A stretch of DNA of 64,000 nt from Actinomarinicola tropica (GTDB lineage: Bacteria; Actinomycetota; Acidimicrobiia; Acidimicrobiales; SKKL01): contig NZ_CP045851.1 of assembly GCF_009650215.1 (NCBI RefSeq), positions 1 to 64,000 on the forward strand, in the 5' to 3' direction. The translations under genes were made by a program, and so were the position numbers. The notes below the pieces were generated by a model that was not told where the DNA came from, did no database searches, and worked only from the letters and a program-made list of their open reading frames with translations. Shown piece by piece: positions 43,836 through 52,880 of the stretch (positions are counted from its first letter, which is position 1; every line of letters begins with the position of its first letter).

Positions 43836-44669
43836 GTGACCAACGTCCCGGGTGCGCCCTCCTCCACGTCCGCCGCCACGGTCCTCGTGGCACGCGACCT
43901 CGGCGTCCGGCGCAGCGACCGTTGGGCGCTGCGGGGCCTGTCGTTCGAGCTGCGGGCCGGGACGGTCACCGCGGTGATCGGCCCCAACGGCTCGGGCAAG
44001 TCGACGCTCCTGCACGCCATCGCCGGCCTGCTGCCCCTGGCATCCGGGCAGCTCGAGCGCCGAGGGCTCCCCGGCTCGGGCGCGGAGGTCGCCTACGTGC
44101 TCCAGGGCGCGGAGGTGCGAGAGCACCTGCCGATCTCGGTGCGCGAGGTGGTGACGATGGGCCGCTACGGCCGCCGCGGGCCGTTCCGCCCGCTGCGGGC
44201 CGAGGACCACGCCGTGGTCGACGCCGCCCTCGAGCGGTTGGAGGTCGCCGACCTGGCCGGGCGGCAGGTCCGGGAGCTGTCCGGCGGGCAGCGCCAGCGC
44301 GTCCTCGTCGCCCAAGGACTCGCCCAGGACGCGCCGGTGCTGCTGCTCGACGAGCCGGTCACCGGTCTCGACGTCGTGTCCCAACGGATCATCCTCGAGG
44401 TGATCGGACAGGAGCGCGACGCCGGGCGGCTCGTCGTCACCACCACCCACGACCTCGGCGATGCCGCGCACGCCGACCACGTGCTGCTCCTCGCCGGGCG
44501 GCTGGTCGCGTCGGGGCCGCCCGAGGACGTCCTCGTCTCGACGCACCTGGCGGCCGCCTACGGGCAGCGGCTCATCGCGCTCGGCGACAACGTGCTCATG
44601 CTCGACGACGCACCGCACCACGCCGACGAGGGTGAGGCCGTCCACCCCCATCCCGGGCATCACCACTGA
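43836..44669 (+). CDS. Orphan metal-type ABC transporter ATPase
   Basis: A 277-aa ABC ATPase. Walker A is GPNGSGKST, Q-loop VLQGAEVR, signature LSGGQRQR, Walker B VLLLDEPVTGLD, switch TTTHDLG. The shape is that of ZnuC/MntB-type metal importers. The C-terminus is His-rich (APHHADEGEAVHPHPGHHH), fitting zinc or manganese. No permease or binding protein is adjacent. GTG 43836 is only 7 nt after TAGCGT, suggesting a leaderless mRNA. Confidence 0.87.
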   Translation: MTNVPGAPSSTSAATVLVARDLGVRRSDRWALRGLSFELRAGTVTAVIGPNGSGKSTLLHAIAGLLPLASGQLERRGLPGSGAEVAYVLQGAEVREHLPISVREVVTMGRYGRRGPFRPLRAEDHAVVDAALERLEVADLAGRQVRELSGGQRQRVLVAQGLAQDAPVLLLDEPVTGLDVVSQRIILEVIGQERDAGRLVVTTTHDLGDAAHADHVLLLAGRLVASGPPEDVLVSTHLAAAYGQRLIALGDNVLMLDDAPHHADEGEAVHPHPGHHH

Positions 44670-44697
44670 TCTCGCCCGCGGCGGGTAAGCAGCGACG

Positions 44698-45006
44698 ATG
44701 AGCGACGCGACCGACATCATCGACGACGCCGACGAGCAGCGCTTCGTGTACCGCGAGGACGGGGCCGAGGCCGAGCTCACCTACCGCGCCGAGGGCGGCC
44801 GGCTGGTGCTCGACCACACCGGGGTCCCCGACGCCATGGGTGGCAAGGGCGTGGCCGCCCGCCTCGTCCAGTCCGCGATCGACCGGGCGGCCCGGTCCGG
44901 CGAGACCGTCGTCCCCCGCTGCCCCTACGTCCAGCGGTGGCTCGAGCGCCACCCGGACGAGGCAGGGCGCATCACGATCGACTGGGACGGCGCCGGGTCA
45001 GGATGA
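44698..45006 (+). CDS. GNAT-like N-acetyltransferase domain protein (Acetyltransf_CG type)
   Basis: A 102-aa protein of the compact GCN5-related family with RFVYREDGAEAELTYR, VLDHTGVPDAMGGKGVAARLVQSAIDRA (acetyl-CoA loop) and VVPRCPYVQRWLERHPD. The length equals that of the small stand-alone members. The substrate is unknown. It follows the ABC ATPase by 28 nt and converges with the thioesterase-like gene, overlapping it by 9 nt. Confidence 0.82.
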   Translation: MSDATDIIDDADEQRFVYREDGAEAELTYRAEGGRLVLDHTGVPDAMGGKGVAARLVQSAIDRAARSGETVVPRCPYVQRWLERHPDEAGRITIDWDGAGSG

Positions 45007-45792
45007 TCCGGCGCGGCGCATCGGGGCGTTGGCGACCGCGCACACGTCCGCCGTGCCGAACATGCCCGCCTCGTCGAACAGGTCGCAGCGGCTGACCGCC
45101 ACCCCGTCAGCGCCGACGTGGGCGCCGACCTCGAGGCCGACCCACTCGCCGGCGGGGAGCCGACCCAGGTAGAGGGTGATGTCGGCGTTGATGAACGCCA
45201 GGCCGCCGCCGTCGGAGTTGGCGAGCGGACTCGCGAAGTCCGCAGCGGCCGCGGCGCGGACGAACGGGCCCATCGGCTCGTCGTCGAGCAGTCCCCGCTC
45301 GTCGCGGAGCCACACCTGGCGCTGGGCGGGCGCGCCCATGCCCCGGCCGTCGATCGCCCGGATCTGCAGCGAGAGCGGCGTCGAGACGTTGACCGCCGGG
45401 TGGTCGACATCGTCGGGCGACGGCACGTCCCAGTCCGGCCGCGTCCAGACGTCGCCCTCGGGGTGCGCTCCGGTGCGCAGGAGCACGACCGTCGCGCGGG
45501 CGGCGTGGTGGCCGCCGACGTGCAGGTCCACCTCGACGACCCGCACCCGGCCGCCGTCGCGGACCCGCTGGTGCGTCGCCTCGACCGCTTCCATCGCGGG
45601 TGACCGGAACAGGTCGATCGTCAGCCGCGCCGGGCGGAACCCGTCGTCGGCGTGGTGCGCATCGACGGTGCGGGCGGCGATCGCGGCGAGCAGCCGCCCG
45701 TGGAGCATGTCGGCGGACCAGGGGCTGCGGGCCTCGGGTCGGGGCAGGTAGCGCCCGGACGGGTCGAGGTCGAAGAAGCCGGAGGTGCTCAC
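44998..45792 (-). CDS. Acyl-CoA thioesterase-like (hotdog) protein
   Basis: A 264-aa protein that looks like a double-hotdog TesB/4HBT-type thioesterase: ADMLHGRLLAAIAARTVDAHH near the N-terminus, ARLTIDLFRSPAMEAVEATHQRVRDG, and in the second half NADITLYLGRLPAGEWVGLEVGAHVGADGVAVSRCDLFDEAGMFG. Most relatives act on fatty-acyl-CoA; the exact substrate is unknown. Its GTG start overlaps the phosphatase stop (GTGA), so the two are cotranslated. Confidence 0.7.
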   Translation of the reverse strand: MSTSGFFDLDPSGRYLPRPEARSPWSADMLHGRLLAAIAARTVDAHHADDGFRPARLTIDLFRSPAMEAVEATHQRVRDGGRVRVVEVDLHVGGHHAARATVVLLRTGAHPEGDVWTRPDWDVPSPDDVDHPAVNVSTPLSLQIRAIDGRGMGAPAQRQVWLRDERGLLDDEPMGPFVRAAAAADFASPLANSDGGGLAFINADITLYLGRLPAGEWVGLEVGAHVGADGVAVSRCDLFDEAGMFGTADVCAVANAPMRRAGSS

Positions 45793-46580
45793 GCCGGGCG
45801 GTCCGGGCCGGCGATCAGCTCGAGCACGGCGTCGTGCAGGCGCCCGTTGGTCGCCACGCCGCTGCCGTTGTCGGCGCCGTGGCGCCCCTCGGTGCAGCTG
45901 AACCGGCCGCCGGCCTCGGCGAAGATGACCGGCATCGGGGCGACGTCCCAGAGGGCGGCCTGGGGGTCGATCATCGCGTCCGCCCGGCCAGTGGCGACCA
46001 TCAGGTAGCCGTACCCGTCCCCCCAGGTGCGCAGGTGCACGCCGGCGTCCTGCACCCGGGCCAGCAGGTCGTGAGGCCAGTTCGTCAGCCCGCTCGTCAC
46101 GAACCACGCGTCGCGCAGCTCGGCGCGCTCGGAGACGTGCACCCGCTCGCCCTGGTGGAAGCACCCGAGCCCCCGACCGGCCCACACGGTCTCGCCGAGC
46201 GCCGGGATGTTGACGACCCCGATGAGCGGTCCGTGCTCGTCGTCGACCGCGAGCAGGTTGGAGTAGAGGGGCACGCGGTGGGTGAACGCCTTGGTGCCGT
46301 CGATCGGGTCGACGATCCACGTGCGGCCGCTGGTGCCCACGTGGTCGGCCTCCTCCTCGCCGCGGATCGTGTCGTCGGGGAACCGCTCGAGGACGCGCTC
46401 GCGGACGAGGCGCTCGGCGGCGCGGTCGGCGACGGTCACCGGGGTGCCGTCGGCCTTGTCGTCGACGTGGAGGTCCGGGTCCCGGAAGTGCTGGAGGGTG
46501 AGATCGCCGGCGGCCCGGAGGATCTCGACGGCGGTCTCGAGGAGGGCGGGATCGGCAGGCGGGGCGGTCGTGGGCGGCAC
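45789..46580 (-). CDS. hisN: Inositol-monophosphatase-family phosphatase, probably histidinol-phosphatase HisN
   Basis: A 263-aa protein with all lithium-sensitive phosphatase motifs: RGEEEADH, WIVDPIDGTKAF and AALWDVAPMPVIFAEAGG. The family covers inositol phosphatase, HisN and CysQ. VGTSGRTWIVDPIDGTKAFTHRVPLYSNLLAV and the actinobacterial setting favour HisN (histidine biosynthesis), but no other his gene is near. It precedes the thioesterase-like gene in one operon. Confidence 0.82.
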   Translation of the reverse strand: MPPTTAPPADPALLETAVEILRAAGDLTLQHFRDPDLHVDDKADGTPVTVADRAAERLVRERVLERFPDDTIRGEEEADHVGTSGRTWIVDPIDGTKAFTHRVPLYSNLLAVDDEHGPLIGVVNIPALGETVWAGRGLGCFHQGERVHVSERAELRDAWFVTSGLTNWPHDLLARVQDAGVHLRTWGDGYGYLMVATGRADAMIDPQAALWDVAPMPVIFAEAGGRFSCTEGRHGADNGSGVATNGRLHDAVLELIAGPDRPA

Positions 46581-46653
46581 CGGAGCATCTTGGCACCGGC
46601 CCGGTCAGGCGTCAGACTGACCGACGACTCGTCCAGGACCTTGGGGGGCCACC

Positions 46654-47868
46654 GTGACGACCGCCGAGCCGATCCTCTACAACCCGTTCGAGCCGGGCTA
46701 CTTCGACGACCCCTACAGCCAGTTCGCCCGGCTCCGGGAGCTCGACCCCGTCCACGCCACCCTCGACGGCAACTGGATGCTCTTCCGCTACGACGACTGC
46801 TTCCGGGTCCTGCGGGACCCCTCCCTCAGCGTCGACGATCGCAACATCCGCCAGAGCCGCAAGGCCGAGCAGCTGGAGGCGCTGCGCGTGGAGGACCGCG
46901 GCGAGCCCTCCATGCTGGGCCTCGACCCACCCGACCACGACCGGCTCCGCCGCCTGGTGTCGAAGGCCTTCACGCCGCGCTCGATCGAGGCGCTGCGCCC
47001 TCGCGTCCAGGTGCTGGTCGACCGGGCGCTCGACCGGGTGGAACCCGACGGCCACATCGACCTCGTCGGCGACCTGGCCTTCCCCCTGCCGTTCCAGGTG
47101 ATCTCGGAGATGCTCGGCATGCCCGAGGCCGACATGCTCCAGGTGCGCGACTGGTCGAACCAGATGGTGAAGACGCTCGACCCGGTGATCTCCGACGACG
47201 AGATCCGCGCGTCGATGGCGGCGAGCCTGGCGATGCAGGACTACCTCGGGGGCGTCATCTCGTGGAAGCGCGAGAACCCCGCCGACGACATGCTCACCGC
47301 GCTGATCCACGCCGAGGAGGACGGTGACCGGCTCACCACCACGGAGCTCATGTCGCAGGTGGCGCTGCTCTTCATCGCCGGGCACGAGACCACCGTCAAC
47401 CTCATCGGCAACGGCACCCGGGCCCTGCTCCGCCACCGGGACCAGTGGGACGCACTCGTCGCCGAACCCGCCCTGATCATGCATGGCATCGACGAGCTGC
47501 TCCGGTTCGACCCGCCGGTCCAGATCTCGCGACGCATCGCGCTGGCGGACATGGAGATCGACGGCCGTCGCATCGAGGCGGGCACGTTCATGGCCACGGT
47601 CCTCGCGTCGGCCAACCGCGACCCGGCCAAGTGGGGCCCGACGGCCGACCGGCTCGACCTCAACCGCGCCGACGCCGGGCAGCACCTGTCGTTCGGCAGC
47701 GGGGTCCACTACTGCCTCGGCTCGTCCCTCGCGAAGCTCGAGGGCCAGGTCGCGATCGGGACGTTCGTGCGCCGGTTCCCCCACGCCACCCTCGACGACG
47801 TCCCGGCCCGCTGGAACGGGCGCATCAACCTGCGCGGCCTCGACGCGCTCCCGATCACCCTCCGCTGA
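46654..47868 (+). CDS. Cytochrome P450
   Basis: A 404-aa soluble class I P450. The I-helix oxygen motif is AGHETTVN, the K-helix ExxR equivalent lies in DELLRFDPP, and the heme loop FGSGVHYCLGSSLAK holds the axial Cys. LGLDPPDHDRLRRLVSKAFTPR is the usual C-helix region. Bacterial P450s of this type need ferredoxin and a reductase, which are not nearby. The substrate cannot be predicted. GTG 46654 is used. Confidence 0.94.
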   Translation: MTTAEPILYNPFEPGYFDDPYSQFARLRELDPVHATLDGNWMLFRYDDCFRVLRDPSLSVDDRNIRQSRKAEQLEALRVEDRGEPSMLGLDPPDHDRLRRLVSKAFTPRSIEALRPRVQVLVDRALDRVEPDGHIDLVGDLAFPLPFQVISEMLGMPEADMLQVRDWSNQMVKTLDPVISDDEIRASMAASLAMQDYLGGVISWKRENPADDMLTALIHAEEDGDRLTTTELMSQVALLFIAGHETTVNLIGNGTRALLRHRDQWDALVAEPALIMHGIDELLRFDPPVQISRRIALADMEIDGRRIEAGTFMATVLASANRDPAKWGPTADRLDLNRADAGQHLSFGSGVHYCLGSSLAKLEGQVAIGTFVRRFPHATLDDVPARWNGRINLRGLDALPITLR

Positions 47869-47885
47869 GGGCCAGACTGGCGGGA

Positions 47886-49427
47886 GTGCCGAGCTCACCC
47901 CCGTCCTCCACCGTCGTCACCGTCCGCACCGCCGCGCTCGTCGTGGCGGTGCTCGCCGCCCTGGCCGTGGTGGCCGCCTCGGCGTCGTCGACCGACGCCT
48001 CGACCGCCGCCCCCGACTGGCCCACCGCCGAGCCGACCGGCGCCGGCGACGCCTGGGTCGACCCCGCGTCGGCGGGCCACCCGTGGGGCGACGCGGTCGA
48101 CGGGCTGCTCACCTTCCGGGGCAACCCCACGCGCACGTTCCACGGCACCGGGCCGATGCCCGCCGACCCGGTCCGGCTCTGGCGGTACCCCGACGCGCCG
48201 ATGTGCTCGGAGTCCGAGGTGGAGCAGGGCGACTACAGCGGCACCTTCGAGTGGTGCGGCACCGGTTGGACCGGCCAGCCGGCGGTGTTCGAGCGCGAGG
48301 GCCGCACGTGGGTGGTGTTCGGCGCCTACGACCGGTCGATCCACTTCCTCGACGCCGCCGACGGCAGCGAGATCATCCCCAGCTTCGAGACCGGCGACAT
48401 CATCAAGGGCACCGTCACGGTCGACCCTGACGGCTACCCGCTCGTCTACAGCGGCTCCCGTGACGACCACATGCACGTCGTGGCGTTCGACGGCGAGGCG
48501 CCGAGGGAGCTGTGGACCTTCGACGCCAACTCGGTCGAGGGCGGCCTCTGGAACGACGACTGGGACGCGTCGCCCCTCGTCATCGACGACCACCTCATCC
48601 AGGGCGGCGAGAACTCGTTCTGGTACGTCTGGAAGCTCAACCGGGGCTACGCGCCGGACGGCTCGGTCACCGTCGACCCCGAGCTCGTGTTCACGGCGCC
48701 GGGGTGGGACGACGAGCTGCTCGACGACCTCGGCGACGAGCAGGTCTCGATCGAGAGCTCGATCGCCGTCTCCGGGGACGTCGCCTACTTCACGAACTCG
48801 GGCGGCCTCGTGCAGGGGTGGGACCTCTCGGGCCTGCGGGAGGGGCGCGACCCCGAGCGGGTCTTCCGGTTCTGGATGGGTGACGACACCGACGCCACGA
48901 TCGTCGTCGACGACGAGGGCATGCTGTACGTGGCCAGCCAGTACGAGCGCTCGACGGCGCGCGCCGACGAGGTGGGCCAGATCGTGAAGCTCGATCCGTC
49001 CCGGCCCGACGACCCGGTCGTGTGGTCGGTCCACGACCCGGACCGCAAGGGCGTGTGGGCCACGCCGGCCATCCACCGCGACGTGCTCATCGTGCCCACC
49101 GACGGGGGTCGCGTCATGGCCCTCGACCGGGCCACCGGCGAGGAGCGCTGGGAGATGTTCCTGCGCGGCCCCACGTGGCAGTCGCCGGTGGTCGTCGACG
49201 ACGTCCTCGTCCAGGGCGACTGCCGGGGCGGCGTGCTGCGCGGCTTCGACGTCCGCGACACCAGCCGGGTGCCGCCGCAGCTGTGGACGGTCGAGCTCGG
49301 TGGGTGCATCGAGTCCACGCCGGCGGTGTGGGACGGCCGGATCTACGTCGGCACGCGGGGTGGCTTCGTGCACGCCGTGGGCGAGCGCACCGACGAGCCG
49401 GTCGTGGTGGTGCCCGGGGGTCGCTGA
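47886..49427 (+). CDS. Exported PQQ-like beta-propeller protein
   Basis: A 513-aa protein with an N-terminal hydrophobic signal (TAALVVAVLAALAVVAASAS). After it come repeated four-stranded blades of PQQ-propeller type, such as IYVGTRGGFVHAVG, VMALDRATGEERWEM and GLVQGWDLSGL. Two Cys pairs could form disulfides outside the cell. No enzyme motif is clear. GTG 47886 lacks a good ribosome site and is only 17 nt after the P450 stop, so coupling is possible. Confidence 0.78.
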   Translation: MPSSPPSSTVVTVRTAALVVAVLAALAVVAASASSTDASTAAPDWPTAEPTGAGDAWVDPASAGHPWGDAVDGLLTFRGNPTRTFHGTGPMPADPVRLWRYPDAPMCSESEVEQGDYSGTFEWCGTGWTGQPAVFEREGRTWVVFGAYDRSIHFLDAADGSEIIPSFETGDIIKGTVTVDPDGYPLVYSGSRDDHMHVVAFDGEAPRELWTFDANSVEGGLWNDDWDASPLVIDDHLIQGGENSFWYVWKLNRGYAPDGSVTVDPELVFTAPGWDDELLDDLGDEQVSIESSIAVSGDVAYFTNSGGLVQGWDLSGLREGRDPERVFRFWMGDDTDATIVVDDEGMLYVASQYERSTARADEVGQIVKLDPSRPDDPVVWSVHDPDRKGVWATPAIHRDVLIVPTDGGRVMALDRATGEERWEMFLRGPTWQSPVVVDDVLVQGDCRGGVLRGFDVRDTSRVPPQLWTVELGGCIESTPAVWDGRIYVGTRGGFVHAVGERTDEPVVVVPGGR

Positions 49428-49436
49428 CCCCCGTGG

Positions 49437-50111
49437 TCAGGCGCCCGGGGTGACCTGGATGCGCGAGCGCACGAAGTCGCCGAGGCCGACTGGCTGCCCG
49501 TCGATCTCGATGATGGCCGTGCCGTCGGGGCCCACGGCGGCCACGGTGCCCACCGAGCCGGGCACGACGGAGGATTGCTCGAGGAACTCGAGCAGGCCGT
49601 CGGTGAACTCGAGCTCCTCGGTGATGCGGCGCACGGTGAAGGTGGCGCCGACCTCGACGGTGTCGAGCGTGGTGGTGGCGGGGTCGGCGACGTAGGCCGA
49701 CCCCGGGATGGGGTTGCCGTGCGGGCAGGTCGTCGGCTCACCGAGGACCCGGCTCATGGCCTCCTCCACCGACTCGGAGATGACGTGCTCCCAGCGGCCG
49801 GCCTCCTGGTGCGCCTCCGCCCACGAGAGCCCGAGCATGTCGGTGAGGAAGCGCTCGGCCAGGCGGTGGCGACGCACGACGGTGGTGGCCAGCTCGTGTC
49901 CGTAGAGCGTGAGGCGGATCGTGCGGTCGACCTCGACGAGGCCCTCGGCCTGCATCCGACGGATCATCTCGGAGACCGCGGGACGGGAGACCTCGAGGCG
50001 CTCGGCGATGCGGGCCTGGATGACCTCCACCTCGTCCTCGGCGAGCTCGTAGATGGCCTCGCAGTACTCCTCGAACGCCGGGTGGTACTCGGGCGTCTTG
50101 TAGGGAGCCAT
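49437..50111 (-). CDS. DtxR/SirR-family metal-dependent repressor
   Basis: A 224-aa protein with an N-terminal winged HTH (AIYELAEDEVEVIQARIAERLEVSRPAVSEMIRRMQAEGLV), a dimerisation domain (GRWEHVISESVEEAMSRVL, CPHGNPIPG) and a C-terminal FeoA/SH3-like domain. Where DtxR has Cys102 in its primary metal site (EACRWEH), this protein has Gly (EAGRWEH), while a Cys occurs in CPHG, so metal choice may be manganese rather than iron. No metal transporter is adjacent. ATG at 50109-50111. Confidence 0.88.
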   Translation of the reverse strand: MAPYKTPEYHPAFEEYCEAIYELAEDEVEVIQARIAERLEVSRPAVSEMIRRMQAEGLVEVDRTIRLTLYGHELATTVVRRHRLAERFLTDMLGLSWAEAHQEAGRWEHVISESVEEAMSRVLGEPTTCPHGNPIPGSAYVADPATTTLDTVEVGATFTVRRITEELEFTDGLLEFLEQSSVVPGSVGTVAAVGPDGTAIIEIDGQPVGLGDFVRSRIQVTPGA

Positions 50112-50246
50112 GGGCGCGAGCGTACCGGGAGGCGTCCTCGTCGGCATGGCGTTCGGGCCGCGGCGACCTGGCCGACGCCCTGTCGACGCACGTCACCCGG
50201 GGCCGGCTGGGGCGGAGCGGCGCCGTGGGGGTAGCGTCGTCTGCCG

Positions 50247-50651
50247 ATGGACACCACCGTGCCGGCCGCGCCCACCGTCGCCCACCCGCCGCGCTCCGAC
50301 GCCGACCGCGCCATGCGGCGGCTCCTCCGGCTCCCCGTCGACGGGCCGAAGACCAGCATCCTCGGGGCCGAGGGTGCCTTCCAGAAGTCGATCGCCATCT
50401 CCGCGGCCCGGTGCCTGTTCACCTACGTCCTCCTGCCGGTGCTGCGCCCGCTCGTCGACCTCTCCGGTGGCGTCGGTCCGGTCCTCGGCCTCCTCGTCGG
50501 CGCGGTGTCGATGGTCGCCATCGCGTTCTCGGTGCGCCGGTTCTTCGCCGCCGACCACAAGTACCGGTGGCACTACACCGTCGTCGGCGGCGGGATCTTC
50601 GTGCTGCTCGTCTGGCAGTCGGTCCTCGACGTCCAGGCCCTGCTCGCCTGA
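50247..50651 (+). CDS. Small polytopic membrane protein
   Basis: A 134-aa protein with a soluble N-terminus (PKTSILGAEGAFQKSIAISAARCLFTYVLLPVLRPL) and about three TM helices. Residues FSVRRFFAADHKYRWHYT separate the last two. I do not recognise a function, but related small proteins appear in actinobacteria. TAGCGT (50232-50237) 15 nt before ATG suggests a nearly leaderless mRNA. Confidence 0.7.
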   Translation: MDTTVPAAPTVAHPPRSDADRAMRRLLRLPVDGPKTSILGAEGAFQKSIAISAARCLFTYVLLPVLRPLVDLSGGVGPVLGLLVGAVSMVAIAFSVRRFFAADHKYRWHYTVVGGGIFVLLVWQSVLDVQALLA

Positions 50652-50688
50652 GCCTCATCTGCGCCCGGCCGGTGCCGATCACCGGGCC

Positions 50689-50862
50689 ATGAAGCGCTTC
50701 AACTGCGGTGATGTCGTCCCGGGCTGCGATGCCTCCTTCCTCGCGGCCCACGAGGGCGAGATCCTCCAGGCCGTCGGCCAGCACGCCGCCGCCGACCACG
50801 GGCTCGCCGAGGTGAGCGACGAGCTCGTCTCCGCCGTGCGGGCCGCGATCGTCGACGCGTGA
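50689..50862 (+). CDS. DUF1059 small protein
   Basis: A 57-aa protein starting MKRFNCGDVVPGCDASFLAAHEGEIL. The short length and the paired Cys in NCGDVVPGCD are typical of DUF1059, a family of unknown function that may bind metal. Its stop overlaps the GTG of the EAL gene (GTGA), so the two are coupled. Confidence 0.85.
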   Translation: MKRFNCGDVVPGCDASFLAAHEGEILQAVGQHAAADHGLAEVSDELVSAVRAAIVDA

Positions 50863-51974
50863 CCGCGTTGGAGGGTCGCCGGCCGGACGATGCCGGGTCC
50901 CTCCCGCTGGACGCGGCGATCGCCGGCGACGGCGTCCGCACGGTCGTGCAGCCGATCGTCGACCTCGTGCGCGGCCAGGTCACGGGCTACGAGGCGCTGA
51001 CCCGCTTCGACCTCGTCCCCGGGATCGGCCCGGACCGCTGGTTCGACGCCGCCGCCGAGAGCGGGCTCTCGGCCGAGCTCGAGGCGACCACGCTGGCGCG
51101 CGCCCTCGAGCGCCGTCACGACCTCCCGGCCAACTGCTTCCTCACCGTGAACGTCGAGCCCTCGTCGCTCGCCCACCCGCGGGTGGCCGCCGTGCTCCAG
51201 CAGGCGGGCGACCTCCGGGGTGTCGTGCTCGAGCTCACCGAGCACCGGCCCATCCACGGGGTGCAGCTCGCCCCCGTGCTGCGCCGCTACCGCGGTGCGG
51301 GGGCGCGGATCGCCGTCGACGACGCCGGCGCCGGCTACGCCGGGCTCCAGCAGATCCTCGAGCTCCGCCCCGACTTCCTGAAGCTCGACCGCAGCCTCGT
51401 GACCGCCGTCGACCGCGACCTGGCCAAGGCCGGCCTGGTCGAGATGCTCGGCCTGTTCGCCGATCGCATCGACGCCTGGGTGATCGCCGAGGGCCTGGAG
51501 ACCGACGCCGAGGTGGAGCGCGTCGCCGACCTCGGCGTCCCGCTCGGTCAGGGCTGGGCCCTCGGCCGTCCCGACGACGACTGGGCGGCGACGTCCTCCC
51601 CCTCACGCCGCCCCCGGCCGACCGACTCCCCGCTGCACCCGCTCCTCCACCGTCCGGTGACGGCCCCCGCGGTCGACCCCGACGCGGCGCGCCGCCTGCT
51701 CGCCGGTTCCGACGCCCCCTACGTGGTGCTGCTCGACGAGTCGGAGCACCCGACCGGCGTCGTCGACACGGGCGCGGCCCTGGACGGGACCGTGCGCGCA
51801 GCGCTCCGGGTGAACCTGCGCGACAGCCCGGTCGCCGTGGCCCGGCGGTTGGCCGTGCGCGGCACCCGCGAGGACGTCCTCGTCATCGACGATGCCGGCC
51901 GCTTCGTCGGCGCGGTCAGCGTGGAGCGGCTGCTCGTGGCCCTCGCCGACGGGGTCGAGCCCCGCGCCAGCTGA
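50859..51974 (+). CDS. EAL-domain c-di-GMP phosphodiesterase with C-terminal CBS-like pair
   Basis: A 371-aa protein. Residues 20-245 form an EAL domain with the catalytic set visible: YEALTRF (EAL), NVEPSSL, LELTEH, DDAGAGYAGL, KLDRSLV and AEGLET, ending in GQGWALGRP, so hydrolysis of c-di-GMP is likely. Residues 265-365 resemble a CBS pair (LAGSDAPYVVLLDESEHPTGVVDT, VLVIDDAGRFVGAVSVERLL), which may sense a nucleotide. Translation is coupled to the DUF1059 gene by GTGA overlap. Confidence 0.88.
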   Translation: MTALEGRRPDDAGSLPLDAAIAGDGVRTVVQPIVDLVRGQVTGYEALTRFDLVPGIGPDRWFDAAAESGLSAELEATTLARALERRHDLPANCFLTVNVEPSSLAHPRVAAVLQQAGDLRGVVLELTEHRPIHGVQLAPVLRRYRGAGARIAVDDAGAGYAGLQQILELRPDFLKLDRSLVTAVDRDLAKAGLVEMLGLFADRIDAWVIAEGLETDAEVERVADLGVPLGQGWALGRPDDDWAATSSPSRRPRPTDSPLHPLLHRPVTAPAVDPDAARRLLAGSDAPYVVLLDESEHPTGVVDTGAALDGTVRAALRVNLRDSPVAVARRLAVRGTREDVLVIDDAGRFVGAVSVERLLVALADGVEPRAS

Positions 51975-51977
51975 GGC

Positions 51978-52829
51978 TCAGCGGCCGGCGCTGAAGCTCG
52001 CGGCCCGCTCGTCGACCAGGACGGTGGCCGGGCGGTCGGTGATCTCGACCGGGGTGGTCACGCCCCGAGCGGTGGAGCGGACCCGCATCACCTCGGGCTG
52101 GACGAGGGCGAGCACCACGACCCCGGCGGCGACCGTGGCGGCCAGGCCCGACGGGCCCCAGGCCAGGCCCGCGGCGACGGCGGCGACCAGCAGCTGGGCG
52201 CCGATCGTGACCTGGCGTGAGAGCTCGCGGCGGTCCTCGAACCGACGGTGGAAGTCGTAGAGCGCCTCGTGGGTGGTGAGCCGGGCGCCGGCGAAGATGG
52301 CCAAGCCCCGGGTGAGCCCGAAGAGCGTGCCCAGGGCGGCGGCCACCAGCGGCCGCCCGGTGAGCGCCGCGGCGGCGACGGTGAGGTAGACGCCGGCGGT
52401 GACGATGTAGGTGGCGAGCCCGACGCCGATCTGCCAGCCGAACCCGCCGCCGTAGACCCAGGAGCGGAACCGGGTGAGCCAGGTCTCGTTCACCTGGCGG
52501 CCGTGGCCGGGCAGGTCGAGGCCCAGGATGCGGGCGTCGAAGGCCGCGGCGAGGACGGCCAGCGCCGCGAGGGTGCCGAGAGCGGTGGTTGTGGGCAGGT
52601 CGAGCCCCCCGACGAGCGCCGCGGCGACGGCGGCACCGAGGCCGAGGGTGATGCCGCCGACCACGGCGCCGACGAGGAACCAGGCGACGGTGACGGGGTA
52701 CGACCGGTCACGAGAGGCCTCGGTGACCGGCGTGATCGTCGAGAGCATCGAGACGCCGCACGGGGACCAGGTGGAGCGGACGGCGGCGACGACCGCGACG
52801 ACGGCCGCGAGGGCGAGGGTGGCGTCCAT
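51978..52829 (-). CDS. Polytopic membrane protein of unknown function
   Basis: A 283-aa protein with about six TM helices. Near the N-terminus it has TWSPCGVSMLSTITP, a Cys-Pro motif reminiscent of the PC motif in CcdA/DsbD-type proteins, but similarity elsewhere is not obvious. The cytoplasmic tail (MRVRSTARGVTTPVEITDRP) is basic and polar. It is divergent from the threonine ammonia-lyase gene. Function is unknown. Confidence 0.65.
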   Translation of the reverse strand: MDATLALAAVVAVVAAVRSTWSPCGVSMLSTITPVTEASRDRSYPVTVAWFLVGAVVGGITLGLGAAVAAALVGGLDLPTTTALGTLAALAVLAAAFDARILGLDLPGHGRQVNETWLTRFRSWVYGGGFGWQIGVGLATYIVTAGVYLTVAAAALTGRPLVAAALGTLFGLTRGLAIFAGARLTTHEALYDFHRRFEDRRELSRQVTIGAQLLVAAVAAGLAWGPSGLAATVAAGVVVLALVQPEVMRVRSTARGVTTPVEITDRPATVLVDERAASFSAGR

Positions 52830-52880
52830 GCGGCGCGAGCCTAGCGAGAGGTGCGGCAGCATGGTCGCCGAGGAGGTCGG

